Source: Pseudonocardia sp. C8 (GTDB taxonomy: Bacteria > Actinomycetota > Actinomycetes > Mycobacteriales > Pseudonocardiaceae). From it: 64,000 bases of DNA. Below, in pieces: positions 34,851-41,732 of this stretch (position 1 is the stretch's first letter; each line of letters opens with the position of its first letter). Both the position numbers and the translations under genes were made by a program. The notes beneath the pieces were generated by a model. It had not been told where the DNA came from. It saw only the letters and a list, made by a program, of their open reading frames with translations, and made no database searches. Location of the stretch: contig NZ_JACMTR010000002.1 in the NCBI RefSeq assembly GCF_014267175.1, positions 3,559,501 through 3,623,500 on the forward strand, in the 5' to 3' direction.

Positions 34851-36785
34851 TCAGCCGGCGTTGCGCCCGCCCTCGCCGTTCAGGCCGGCTGCGTGGCCGT
34901 TGCTGCTGCCGTTGACCGCCCCACCGACCGGCTCGGCGCTCTGGTCCTCGGCGGCGCGGTGCCGCCCCTCGCGCAGGCCGCGCTGGTAGCTGGCGAGCCG
35001 GTTGCGGACGCGGTCGGGCTGCCGTTCCCGGGACCCGCTCGTCCGGGCACCGCCGTTCTGGTTCTCCCGCCAGGACGGCGGCACCATCGCCTGGCCGGGC
35101 AGCCGCTGGGGCAGGCCCTGCGCGGTCGTCGGCAGGTCGACGACGCGGTCGGCGCGGATCCGGGCGGCCTCGAACTCGGCGTCCCCGGGGGTGCGCCAGT
35201 TCTCCGGCTGCGGCTGGTTCCCGTCGGACGCCGGCAGTGCCGTGGTCTCCGGCGCCGCCGGCTCGCGGAACCAGGCGGAGGCGACGGCCGCGAAGATCGG
35301 CGGGTCGTCGGCGTCGTCCACCGGGACCGGGACCTCGGAGTCGAACGGGCCGAACAGCTCGTCCCGCGGGGGTCCGTTCCGGCCGGGGACGGGCAGCGCC
35401 CGGGTGGCCGGCGGGGCCTCGTCGGGCCGGCCACCGGCCGGGAACGGGGCGCCGTTCGGCGGGCCGTCGGGCGCGGCCGACGCCGCCGGCCGGAAGGGCC
35501 CCTGCGGCCCGGGGCCCGCGTGACCGGGGCCCGCCTGTCCGGGACCGGGTTGCTCGGTACCGCCCTGACCGGGGCCCGGCGGCTCGACGCCGTGCTGCCC
35601 GGGGCCCGGTGAGTCGGGACCGCGCCGATCGGAGCCCTGCGGCCCGGCCGGCGCTCCGAACGGGGTCGCGGCGGCGATGCCGGACCGGCGGTCCCGCGCG
35701 CCCCGCTGCGGCAGCGCATCCGGGCCGCCCCGCTGCGGCAGCGCGTCCGGACCACCCCGCTGCGGCAGCGCATCCGGACCGCCCTGCTGTGGCAACGCAT
35801 CGGCACTCCCCCGCCGGGTCAGCGCGTCGGGACGCGCGGTCTCGTCGGCGGCGGGCCGGTACACGGGCGGCGCCGAGGGCGGACCGCCCGGTGCCGCGTC
35901 CGGCCGCGGTGCGTGCTGCTGCGGCGGTGGCCACGGGGCCTCGCCGTCGTCGTCCGGCTGCGTGGACGTCCGGCGCAGGGCGGTCGTCGGGTCGGGTTCC
36001 GGTACCGCGCCGGCAGGTGCGGACTGCTCGGGCTGCTGCCCACCGCCGACGACCGACGGCGGCAGGTGCAGCACGGCGATCGGGGTGCCCCCGCCGTTCC
36101 CGGCCGGGGCGCGGACCCCGAGCCGGGCCCCGATCGCGCGGGCGAGCCGGGCCGCCACGTGCAGCCCGATCTCCTGCGGCGCCACCGGACCGGGCGGGGT
36201 GGCGGTGGTGAGCGCGCGGTCGAGCTCGTCGATCGGGGTCTGGTAGCGCGGCGTCGTCGCGCACTGCAGCTCGACGACGACACCGCCGTCGGGCCCCCAC
36301 CGGGTGTGCAGCTCCAGCCGCTCCCCCGGCGGTGTCGCCCCGGCTGCGTGCGCGAGCAGCTCCGCGAGGATCTGCCCGAGGACCGGCTCGGCCGCCGCGT
36401 CGACCGAGACACCGGGGACCGGCGGCACGACGGTGCGCGATGCGGCCTCGCTCGCCGCGACGACCGTGCTCAGGGCCTGGCCGAGCGGGGTCGGCGGGGC
36501 GGCCAGCCGGGGCCCGCGCGGGGCACCGGCGAGGACGAGGATGTGGTCGCCGTCCCGGGCGCCGCGCCGGGCGGCGCCGGCGAGCTCGGCCAGGTCGGCG
36601 AGGGCACCGGGGCGCAGCTCACCGCTGCGGAGGCGCTCGGTGAGGAGCTGCTGACGCTCGGAGCGGGCGCGCAGCCGGTGCGCGATGGCGGCGAGCACGG
36701 CGTCACCGCCCGCACCCTCGCCCGCGCCGCCCGGCGGGTCCTGCCCAGGACCGGACGGGCTGTACGGCGGGTCGTCTCGCGCCAC
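34851..36785 (-). CDS. Degenerate conservon-type histidine kinase-like protein
   Basis: A 644-residue cytoplasmic protein. Residues about 30-205 resemble the dimerisation and ATPase part of CvnA-type kinases ('HILVLAGAPRGPRL', 'ILAELLAHAAGATPPGERLE', 'EIGLHVAARLARAIGARLGV'), and the C-terminus ('GLPQRLPGQAMVPPS ... NRLASYQRGLREGRH') is the CvnA tail. Between them is a long Pro/Gly-rich linker with a four-fold nonapeptide repeat. Key residues are missing: the DH of the phosphoacceptor-like helix reads 'AELAG' (66-70), and the N-box Asn is His ('ELLAHA'). No transmembrane sensor and no roadblock, DUF742 or GTPase partner genes are nearby. It is probably a pseudokinase or scaffold. GTG start at 36785 is the first plausible one. 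Confidence 0.65.
   Translation of the reverse strand: MARDDPPYSPSGPGQDPPGGAGEGAGGDAVLAAIAHRLRARSERQQLLTERLRSGELRPGALADLAELAGAARRGARDGDHILVLAGAPRGPRLAAPPTPLGQALSTVVAASEAASRTVVPPVPGVSVDAAAEPVLGQILAELLAHAAGATPPGERLELHTRWGPDGGVVVELQCATTPRYQTPIDELDRALTTATPPGPVAPQEIGLHVAARLARAIGARLGVRAPAGNGGGTPIAVLHLPPSVVGGGQQPEQSAPAGAVPEPDPTTALRRTSTQPDDDGEAPWPPPQQHAPRPDAAPGGPPSAPPVYRPAADETARPDALTRRGSADALPQQGGPDALPQRGGPDALPQRGGPDALPQRGARDRRSGIAAATPFGAPAGPQGSDRRGPDSPGPGQHGVEPPGPGQGGTEQPGPGQAGPGHAGPGPQGPFRPAASAAPDGPPNGAPFPAGGRPDEAPPATRALPVPGRNGPPRDELFGPFDSEVPVPVDDADDPPIFAAVASAWFREPAAPETTALPASDGNQPQPENWRTPGDAEFEAARIRADRVVDLPTTAQGLPQRLPGQAMVPPSWRENQNGGARTSGSRERQPDRVRNRLASYQRGLREGRHRAAEDQSAEPVGGAVNGSSNGHAAGLNGEGGRNAG
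35701..35808 (-). repeat. 27-bp tandem repeat inside the kinase-like gene
   Basis: Four 27-bp units (35701-35727, 35728-35754, 35755-35781, 35782-35808) encode GGPDALPQR-type nonapeptides in frame. The first three are nearly identical and the fourth is more diverged, so the array grew recently by whole-codon duplication in a disordered linker. Confidence 0.9.
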
Positions 36786-37119
36786 GCGATCGTCCTCCGA
36801 ACGGCTGGTACGGCACCCGGGGCCGGGCACCGCTCGCCCGGCCCGTGCGATGACGGGCCGGGCAGGTCCGACGCGGAGCCTACCCGGCCGGTCGGCACGC
36901 GACCCGCCGTCGTGCGGTGGGCGGTGGACGCCGGGTGGCCGGGCGGCCGGGGCCCCCGGGCAGGGCGCCGTCCGGCCCGGAGCGGCACGACCGGCGGCCG
37001 TCCTGCCGCGGCGGGTCGTCACCCGTCGGTGGCGACCCGGGCGCCACGATAAGCACGCCGGAGCGACTCGATCAACGGACGGCGGCAGTGATCACCCGTC
37101 GATCATCCCGGCCGGCAGG
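36786..37119. other. 334-bp intergenic region without a supported gene
   Basis: Between the kinase-like start (36785) and the yciO stop (37120), on the same strand. The upstream in-frame extension of the kinase-like gene is Arg/Pro/Gly-rich and has no family similarity, so I treat the region as leader and promoter. The segment 37085-37115 contains two TGATC-type half sites, but I see no convincing promoter boxes or hairpin. Confidence 0.5.
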
Positions 37120-37740
37120 TCAGACGAACCGGGACGGATCCCCCGCGCCGACCCGGACGATCTCCGGCTCGTCGCCGGAGAGGTCCACCACCGTGGTCGG
37201 CTCGGTGCCGCAGTCGCCCGAGTCGATGACGGCGTCGACCTGGTTCTCGAGCTCCTCCTTGATGTCCCAGCCCTGCGTCATCGGCTCGTCGTGGCCGGGC
37301 AGCAGCAACGTCGACGACAGCAGCGGCTCGCCGAGCTGCGCCAGCAGTGCCTGGGTGGTGGCATGGTCGGGGATGCGCACGCCGACGGTCTTCTTCTTCG
37401 GGTGCATCAGCCGCCGCGGCACCTCCTTGGTGGCCGGGAGGATGAACGTGTAGCTGCCCGGGGTCGAGGCCTTCACCGCGCGGAAGACCGCGTTGGAGAT
37501 GTGCACGAACTGCCCCAGCTGGGCGAACTCGGCGCAGACGAGCGTGAAGTGGTGCTTGTCGTCGAGCTTGCGGATCTGGCGGATCCGCTCCAGGCCGTCC
37601 CGGTTGCCGAGCGAGCATCCGAGCGCGAAGCAGGAGTCCGTCGGGTACGCGATCAGGCCGCCCTCCCGGACCACGTCGACGACCTGCCCGATGCTGCGGG
37701 GCTGCGGATTCTGCGGGTGCACGTCGTAGTACCTCGCCAT
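37120..37740 (-). CDS. yciO: YciO family protein (Sua5/YrdC-like)
   Basis: A 206-residue protein that matches E. coli YciO along its length ('MARYYDVHPQNPQPRSIGQV', 'GGLIAYPTDSCFALGC', 'PGSYTFILPATKEVPRRLMH', 'QVDAVIDSGDCGTEPTTVVD'). YciO is a paralogue of TsaC/Sua5, which makes threonylcarbamoyl-AMP for the t6A modification of tRNAs reading ANN codons; YciO's own role is less certain. The ATG at 37740 is chosen from this alignment. The hexapeptide minigene array lies upstream on the same strand, separated by a strong hairpin 62 bp before the start. Confidence 0.9.
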   Translation of the reverse strand: MARYYDVHPQNPQPRSIGQVVDVVREGGLIAYPTDSCFALGCSLGNRDGLERIRQIRKLDDKHHFTLVCAEFAQLGQFVHISNAVFRAVKASTPGSYTFILPATKEVPRRLMHPKKKTVGVRIPDHATTQALLAQLGEPLLSSTLLLPGHDEPMTQGWDIKEELENQVDAVIDSGDCGTEPTTVVDLSGDEPEIVRVGAGDPSRFV

Positions 37741-37801
37741 TCCCGCAGCCTGCCACGGTGATCGCCGCTTGTCGCCCACGTGACGGGTGAGACGGGCGCC
37801 C

Positions 37802-37844
37802 CGTGCGGTCCGGCCCGGCGGGACGAGCCGGGCCGGACCGCACG
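37802..37844 (-). terminator. Perfect 18-bp-stem hairpin after the minigene array
   Basis: Arms 37802-37819 and 37827-37844 pair perfectly with a 7-nt loop; the core is GTGCGGTCCGGCCCGG and its complement. It starts 50 bp past the stop of the last hexapeptide minigene and lies 62 bp before the yciO ATG. It fits a GC-rich factor-independent terminator for the array, or an attenuator that could separate the array from yciO. Confidence 0.75.
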
Positions 37845-37893
37845 CGGGGGTCCGCCGCCGCGCGAGCGGCCGCGGACGTCGACGCGGTCACGA

Positions 37894-37914
37894 TCACCAG
37901 TTCCAGTTGCGCAT
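37894..37914 (-). CDS. Minigene copy 1, hexapeptide MRNWNW
   Basis: ATG, four sense-codon pairs identical to the other copies (Arg CGC, Asn AAC, Trp TGG, Asn AAC, Trp TGG) and TGA. The Shine-Dalgarno GAGGAGA (37921-37927) ends 6 nt before the ATG. It is the last copy in the direction of transcription; the 18-bp hairpin follows. Confidence 0.7.
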   Translation of the reverse strand: MRNWNW

Positions 37915-37961
37915 CGTCGCTCTCCTCGTCTCGCACGTGTTGTCGTTCCGCATTCCGCAGG

Positions 37962-37982
37962 TCACCAGTTCCAGTTGCGCAT
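37962..37982 (-). CDS. Minigene copy 2, hexapeptide MRNWNW
   Basis: Same 21 bp as copy 1, ATG start. Shine-Dalgarno GGGGAGG (37991-37997), spacing 8 nt. Its leader GGGAGGTGGCCG is shared with copy 5, indicating that the ribosome site was duplicated together with the peptide. Confidence 0.7.
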   Translation of the reverse strand: MRNWNW

Positions 37983-38026
37983 CTCGGCCACCTCCCCTCC
38001 CTCGCGGTTCCGGCCGGCCCGATCCC

Positions 38027-38047
38027 TCACCAGTTCCAGTTGCGCAT
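38027..38047 (-). CDS. Minigene copy 3, hexapeptide MRNWNW
   Basis: Same 21 bp as copies 1 and 2, ATG start. Shine-Dalgarno GAAAGGG (38054-38060), spacing 6 nt. Confidence 0.68.
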   Translation of the reverse strand: MRNWNW

Positions 38048-38081
38048 GTCCCGCCCTTTCCCTTCGATATTCCGGCGCGTT

Positions 38082-38102
38082 TCACCAGTTCCAGTTGCGC
38101 AT
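38082..38102 (-). CDS. Minigene copy 4, hexapeptide MRNWNW
   Basis: Same 21 bp as copies 1-3, ATG start. Shine-Dalgarno GGAAGGG (38111-38117), spacing 8 nt. Confidence 0.68.
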   Translation of the reverse strand: MRNWNW

Positions 38103-38144
38103 GCAAACCACCCTTCCCCACGCCGTTTCCGTCATCTCGCCGTG

Positions 38145-38165
38145 TCACCAGTTCCAGTTGCGCAC
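38145..38165 (-). CDS. Minigene copy 5, hexapeptide MRNWNW with GTG start
   Basis: Identical to copies 1-4 except that the start is GTG, a change that keeps the reading frame functional. Shine-Dalgarno GGGGAGG (38174-38180), spacing 8 nt, with the same leader as copy 2. Confidence 0.68.
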   Translation of the reverse strand: MRNWNW

Positions 38166-38217
38166 GACGGCCACCTCCCCCCTCGTCGAGAGCGGACGAA
38201 AGACACATGGACGGTCG

Positions 38218-38238
38218 TCACCAGTTCCAGTTCCGCAC
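38218..38238 (-). CDS. Minigene copy 6, hexapeptide MRNWNW with GTG start
   Basis: GTG start, and the Arg codon is CGG instead of CGC, a synonymous change. Shine-Dalgarno GAGGGG (38247-38252), spacing 8 nt. It is the first copy in the direction of transcription, about 105 nt after the predicted transcription start. Confidence 0.66.
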   Translation of the reverse strand: MRNWNW

Positions 38239-38322
38239 CCGGATCACCCCCTCACGCGCGCCGGCCCGGCCGCCGCCGAAGTCCGGGAGGGCACCGACGG
38301 GTGCTCACTCCGCGCATCGACA

Positions 38323-38338
38323 TCACTCGTCTGAGTGA
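38323..38338. promoter_or_regulatory. Perfect inverted repeat upstream of the minigene array
   Basis: TCACTC-GTCT-GAGTGA is a perfect 6+6 inverted repeat with a 4-bp spacer. It lies just downstream of the predicted -10 box for the minus-strand array, where a repressor could block transcription. Confidence 0.45.
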
Positions 38339-38349
38339 GCGGCACCGCT

Positions 38350-38378
38350 AGAGTAGGTGACGCACATCCGCACGTCAG
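38350..38378 (-). promoter_or_regulatory. Possible promoter of the minigene array
   Basis: Read on the minus strand, a -35-like CTGACG (38373-38378), a 17-nt spacer and a -10-like TACTCT (38350-38355) would start transcription near 38343. The -10 match is fair and the -35 match moderate. On the other strand, TATGCT at 38480-38485 may be the -10 of the GGDEF gene. Confidence 0.35.
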
Positions 38379-38518
38379 GGAGTCAAATGATCTTGTCGAG
38401 ACGCGGCACGGCGGTCACCCGACCGGGGCGGTGCGGACCGCCGGGGGACTGACCTGCGAGGAACCGGCCGCGCGCCGACTATGCTTGACCGACGAAAACG
38501 ATCAAAGGTTCGAGGGTC

Positions 38519-39883
38519 TTGTCCGAGAGTTCCGCCCCGCGTGACGTCGAGGCCTCCCGCGGCCGGTCGTTGCCCACGCGCTGGCAGCTCTGGGGTCTTC
38601 CGGCCCGGGTGCAGCTCCTCCTGCTCGCCGTCGAACTCGTCGCCGTGTCCCTGGTCACCATCGACGTCGCCACCTCGGAAACCGGGGACCCCGTTCCCGG
38701 TACACCCGCACAGTGGGCGACCGCGGCCGCCCTGACCGTGATCTCCGGATTGCACGCCGAGATATCCCTTCGGGCGGAGCGACTCCGCCGGCGGATCGCG
38801 GAAACCCGCTACATCGACCTCAGTTCGGTCTGGACGTTCTCCGCCGCGTTGCTCCTTCCACCCCTGCTCGCCGTGGCGACGGTGGTGGCCAGCTATACCC
38901 ACCTGTACTTCCGCGTGTTCCGCCCGGCGGGCACGCCGCCGCACCGCCAGGTCTACTCGACGTCGACGGTCGTCCTGGCCATCTATCTCGTGGCCGGCGT
39001 CCGGCACCTGTTCGGGACGCACGCCGACGTCGCGTCGCCGCTCGCAGCGGTCGTCCTGATCTGCTGCCTGCTGACCTACACGGCCGCGAACACGCTGCTC
39101 GTCGTCGGTGTCATCCGCCTGGCCCAGCCGGGAAGCCGGTTCCTCGCGATCCTGGCCGGCGGCGAGGTCGGCCTGGAGATCGCCACGCTGAGCCTGGGCG
39201 GCCTCGTCGCGACCGTGGTGGTGCCCGACCACTGGCTGCTGCTGGTGCTCCTGCTCCCGCCACTGATCCTGCTGGAGCAGACCACCCTGGTCCGCCAGCT
39301 GAAGGCGCAGGCGGACACCGACGCCAAGACCGGGCTGCTCAACGCCGACGCCTGGCGCGCCCGTGCACACCGGGTCCTGGCGGTCGCCGAGGGTGGTTCC
39401 GCGGCCGCGGCCGTCCTGATCCTGGACCTGGACCACTTCAAGGACGTCAACGACCGGCACGGCCACCTGGTCGGTGACGCGGTCCTGCAGGCGGTCGCCG
39501 AGGTCGTCGCCGGCGAGGTGCGGGACGGTGACGCGGCCGGGCGGTTCGGCGGGGAGGAGTTCGTGGTCGTGCTCGCCCCGCTCCGCACCGGCGGCGACGA
39601 CGGCGCGGGTGCCGTGCGGGAGGTGGGCGAGCGGATCCGGCAGCGGGTGGAGCGGCTCCGGGTGGAGATCCCGGCCCAGCCGGAGCCGGTGCTCGTCGAC
39701 CGGCTGAGCGTCTCGGTCGGCGCGGCGCTGTGCCCCCGCGCCGACACCGGCCTGGACGTGCTGCTGGCGGTCGCCGACGAGGCGCTGTACGCCGCGAAAC
39801 GCGCCGGCCGCAACCGGGTCCGGGTGCGGACCACGGCGTCACACCCGGACCTGCGCCCCGAACCCGGCCGCCCGGCGGGGTGA
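38519..39883 (+). CDS. Membrane-bound diguanylate cyclase (GGDEF)
   Basis: A 454-residue protein with an N-terminal membrane region (about residues 28-255, six to eight hydrophobic segments, similar in layout to MASE-type sensors) and a C-terminal GGDEF domain. The active-site motif is GGEEF at 344-348 and an RxxD product-inhibition site (RDGD, 335-338) sits exactly five residues before it, so it should be an active, feedback-inhibited c-di-GMP synthase. 'TDAKTGLLNADAWRARA' starts the domain. TTG start at 38519 after GAGGG, the only start that fits the spacing. It is divergent from the minigene array. Confidence 0.85.
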   Translation: MSESSAPRDVEASRGRSLPTRWQLWGLPARVQLLLLAVELVAVSLVTIDVATSETGDPVPGTPAQWATAAALTVISGLHAEISLRAERLRRRIAETRYIDLSSVWTFSAALLLPPLLAVATVVASYTHLYFRVFRPAGTPPHRQVYSTSTVVLAIYLVAGVRHLFGTHADVASPLAAVVLICCLLTYTAANTLLVVGVIRLAQPGSRFLAILAGGEVGLEIATLSLGGLVATVVVPDHWLLLVLLLPPLILLEQTTLVRQLKAQADTDAKTGLLNADAWRARAHRVLAVAEGGSAAAAVLILDLDHFKDVNDRHGHLVGDAVLQAVAEVVAGEVRDGDAAGRFGGEEFVVVLAPLRTGGDDGAGAVREVGERIRQRVERLRVEIPAQPEPVLVDRLSVSVGAALCPRADTGLDVLLAVADEALYAAKRAGRNRVRVRTTASHPDLRPEPGRPAG

Positions 39884-40005
39884 GCACCGCGACCGTGGCC
39901 CGGGTACCGCCGGTGCCGGCCCGATGGGCCGGCCGGCCGCACGTTCACCGTCTCCGACTACCGGTCGTCATCGGTGTGGACACGGTCCGTGTGAGCGGTG
40001 CCGCT

Positions 40006-40045
40006 GCCCGGGTGATGCATTCCGGATCCGGTGGTTCACCCGGGC
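40006..40045. promoter_or_regulatory. 10-bp inverted repeat between the GGDEF and hypothetical genes
   Basis: GCCCGGGTGA (40006-40015) is mirrored by TCACCCGGGC (40036-40045) with a 20-bp spacer. It lies 122 bp after the GGDEF stop and 76 bp before the next start, so it is either a loose terminator or an operator for the hypothetical gene. Confidence 0.45.
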
Positions 40046-40121
40046 GGAGTGTGTTCTATTTCGTGCGGTCATCCTCATCGGAGGGGTACACGCACCCGGC
40101 ACGCGGACCCGGAGGCATCAG

Positions 40122-40802
40122 GTGACGGCTCGGAACAGGCAGGTCGCCGGTGCCGTGGCCGCGGGCGTGCACTGGTGGGGTGCGGCGCTGCCCCGGGCCG
40201 GGCTGATCGTCGTGGCCGACCCGCTCCTCCCGCCCCCGCTGATGACCGCGCTCCTGTCCGACGCGATGGACGGGGCCCGCACCGGACACGCGCGGGGTTC
40301 CGGTGCCCCGCGGCTCGTCCTGGCGGCCGGGACGGTCGGCGGGTTCGCCGCGGCGCTCCTGGTCGCTCCGGACGGGGTGCCGGCGCTGCTGCTGGTCCTC
40401 GCCGCGGTCGGCTCCGCCGTCTGGGCGTGCCGCGCCGAGAACCGCGCCGCCGCGATCCGGCGGCGGGAGGGCGCCCGGCCGCTGTTCGCGGCCCGGGCCT
40501 GCGGCGGCACCACGACGTGGGACCTGGTCGCCCACCTGGAGGTGATCGGCCGGCACGGCGACACGCACCGCGCCGCGGCCCGCACCCTGCTCTGGCGGAT
40601 CGCGCACCTGGGGCCGGCCGGGGACCCGGCGATCGCGCGGCTGGCCGAGCTGGCCCGGTCCGGGGACCTCGAGTCCGGTGACGAGCTGTACCGCGCCGCC
40701 GAACGGCTGCGGGACCTGCCGGTCGCCGCCCCGGCCGACGTCCGCCGCAGCGTCCCCCAGCTGAGCGTCCTGTTCCGCTACGAGACCGGTGAGCGGGGCT
40801 GA
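40122..40802 (+). CDS. Hypothetical protein with a central membrane region
   Basis: A 226-residue protein that I do not recognise. It has two hydrophobic stretches around residues 65-105 ('LVLAAGTVGGFAAALLVAPD', 'VPALLLVLAAVGSAVWA'), then a charged, helix-rich C-terminal half ('HLEVIGRHGDTHRAAARTLL', 'LAELARSGDLESGDELYRAA'). GGAGG is 6 nt before the GTG at 40122. It follows the GGDEF gene by 238 bp on the same strand, with an inverted repeat in the gap. Composition is normal for the window. Confidence 0.65.
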   Translation: MTARNRQVAGAVAAGVHWWGAALPRAGLIVVADPLLPPPLMTALLSDAMDGARTGHARGSGAPRLVLAAGTVGGFAAALLVAPDGVPALLLVLAAVGSAVWACRAENRAAAIRRREGARPLFAARACGGTTTWDLVAHLEVIGRHGDTHRAAARTLLWRIAHLGPAGDPAIARLAELARSGDLESGDELYRAAERLRDLPVAAPADVRRSVPQLSVLFRYETGERG

Positions 40803-40805
40803 CGC

Positions 40806-41240
40806 TCAGGAGTGCGGGAACTCCGAGCCGTCGTAGGCCCGCGGCTCGACCAGCACCAGCCAGTTGCCGGAGTTGTCCCGCATGACGGCCTCCGTGCCGT
40901 ACGGCCGGTCGGCAGGCGGCTGGGTGAACTCCACGCCCTTCGCCGAGAGCTTCGCGTAGTCGCCGTGGCAGTCGTCGGTGGTGAGGCCGAAGCCGCCCAT
41001 CCGGCCGGCGGCGAGCGACCGGGAGACCGCCTCGGCCATGTCCTCGTCCAGCGGCGGGCCGGGCTTCATCAGGGTCACCTCCAGCTCCGGGTGGTCCGGA
41101 TGGTGCACGGTGACCCACCGGAACCCGTCCCCCATGCTGACATCGGTGCCCTCGACGAACCCGAGGACGTCGCAGTAGAAGCGCTTGGCCGCGTCCTGGT
41201 CGGTCACGTACAGCGTGACCAGCGAGATGTTGGTGAGCAT
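40806..41240 (-). CDS. VOC (glyoxalase/dioxygenase-fold) family protein
   Basis: A 144-residue vicinal-oxygen-chelate protein with two beta-alpha-beta-beta-beta units ('ISLVTLYVTDQDAAKRFYCD' and 'FTQPPADRPYGTEAVMRDNS'). Metal ligands are plausibly His and Glu residues in the paired strands. Such proteins act as glyoxalases, dioxygenases or drug-binding resistance proteins. It follows an AraC gene 10 bp upstream on the same strand, an arrangement repeated at 56923-57785, so the AraC protein probably regulates it. Confidence 0.85.
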   Translation of the reverse strand: MLTNISLVTLYVTDQDAAKRFYCDVLGFVEGTDVSMGDGFRWVTVHHPDHPELEVTLMKPGPPLDEDMAEAVSRSLAAGRMGGFGLTTDDCHGDYAKLSAKGVEFTQPPADRPYGTEAVMRDNSGNWLVLVEPRAYDGSEFPHS

Positions 41241-41249
41241 GGGGAGAAC

Positions 41250-41732
41250 CTAGCGGCGTCCGCCGTCGCCGGGCTTCTCCGGAATTGCGGTGTCGGACAG
41301 CCCGTGCATGAAGACGTAGCACCCCGGGATGCGCGGGGCCCCGCGTTCCGCCCAGCGGGCCTGGTAGGCGGACGGGCTCACCCCGACCAGCCGGCGGAAC
41401 CGTGAGCTGAACGAGCCGAGCGAGGTGTACCCGACGAGCGTGCACACCTCGGTGACGGTGAGGTTCGTGGCCCGCAGGAGGTCCTGCGCGCGCTCGATCC
41501 GCCGCCGGGTGAGCGTCGCGGCGGGCGTCCGGCCGTAGACGTCGGCGAAGCAGCGCAGGAAGTGGTACTTCGACACCCCGGCGACGGCGGCGAGCGCGTC
41601 GAGGTCGAGCGGCTCGGCGTAGCGGCGGTCGATCTCGTCGTGCGCCCGCCGCAGGTGCGGCAGCAGGTCCCTCGGGACGGCCCTCCGGGCCCGTGAGTGG
41701 AAACGAGGGCCCTGGCCCTGTTTTCCACTCAC
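41250..41732 (-). CDS. AraC family transcriptional regulator
   Basis: A 160-residue protein that is essentially an AraC/XylS DNA-binding domain: two HTH units ('DLDALAAVAGVSKYHFLRCF', then 'TNLTVTEVCTLVGYTSLGSF') with the usual 'FSSRFRRLVGVSPSAYQARW' ending. There is no ligand domain. The only good start is the GTG at 41732, which overlaps the upstream methyltransferase stop (GTGA) and places the first 18 codons inside a palindromic hairpin element. The true N-terminus may have been altered by insertion of that element. It lies directly before the VOC gene. Confidence 0.78.
   Translation of the reverse strand: MSGKQGQGPRFHSRARRAVPRDLLPHLRRAHDEIDRRYAEPLDLDALAAVAGVSKYHFLRCFADVYGRTPAATLTRRRIERAQDLLRATNLTVTEVCTLVGYTSLGSFSSRFRRLVGVSPSAYQARWAERGAPRIPGCYVFMHGLSDTAIPEKPGDGGRR
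41693..41732. terminator. GTGAGTGG-type hairpin at the methyltransferase end
   Basis: Arms 41693-41711 and 41714-41732 match at 17 of 19 positions, beginning GTGAGTGGAAA on both strands. The right arm contains the methyltransferase TGA and the AraC GTG. It is nearly the same element as at 54419-54458. Confidence 0.7.

Larger units (their letters stand above)
37894..38238 (-). repeat. Array of six MRNWNW minigenes
   Basis: Six copies of a 21-bp unit, all on the minus strand, with starts 68, 65, 55, 63 and 73 bp apart, so not in a common frame or period. Every unit is a full start-to-stop minigene with its own purine-rich ribosome site. The DNA between units is not generally conserved except that copies 2 and 5 share the leader GGGAGGTGGCCG. 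Plus-strand reading frames also cross the region but are open in several frames at once and show no codon-level conservation. Confidence 0.85.

Noticed and set aside
36786..37022. N-terminal extension of the kinase-like protein to 37022
   Set aside because: The added 79 residues are Arg/Pro/Gly-rich with no family similarity or membrane segment, and codon use there does not look coding.
37780..38351. Plus-strand reading frames of about 180 residues across the hexapeptide array
   Set aside because: All three plus frames are open at once, as expected for GC-rich DNA with few stops. They have no family similarity, and the repeat differences are silent only on the minus strand.
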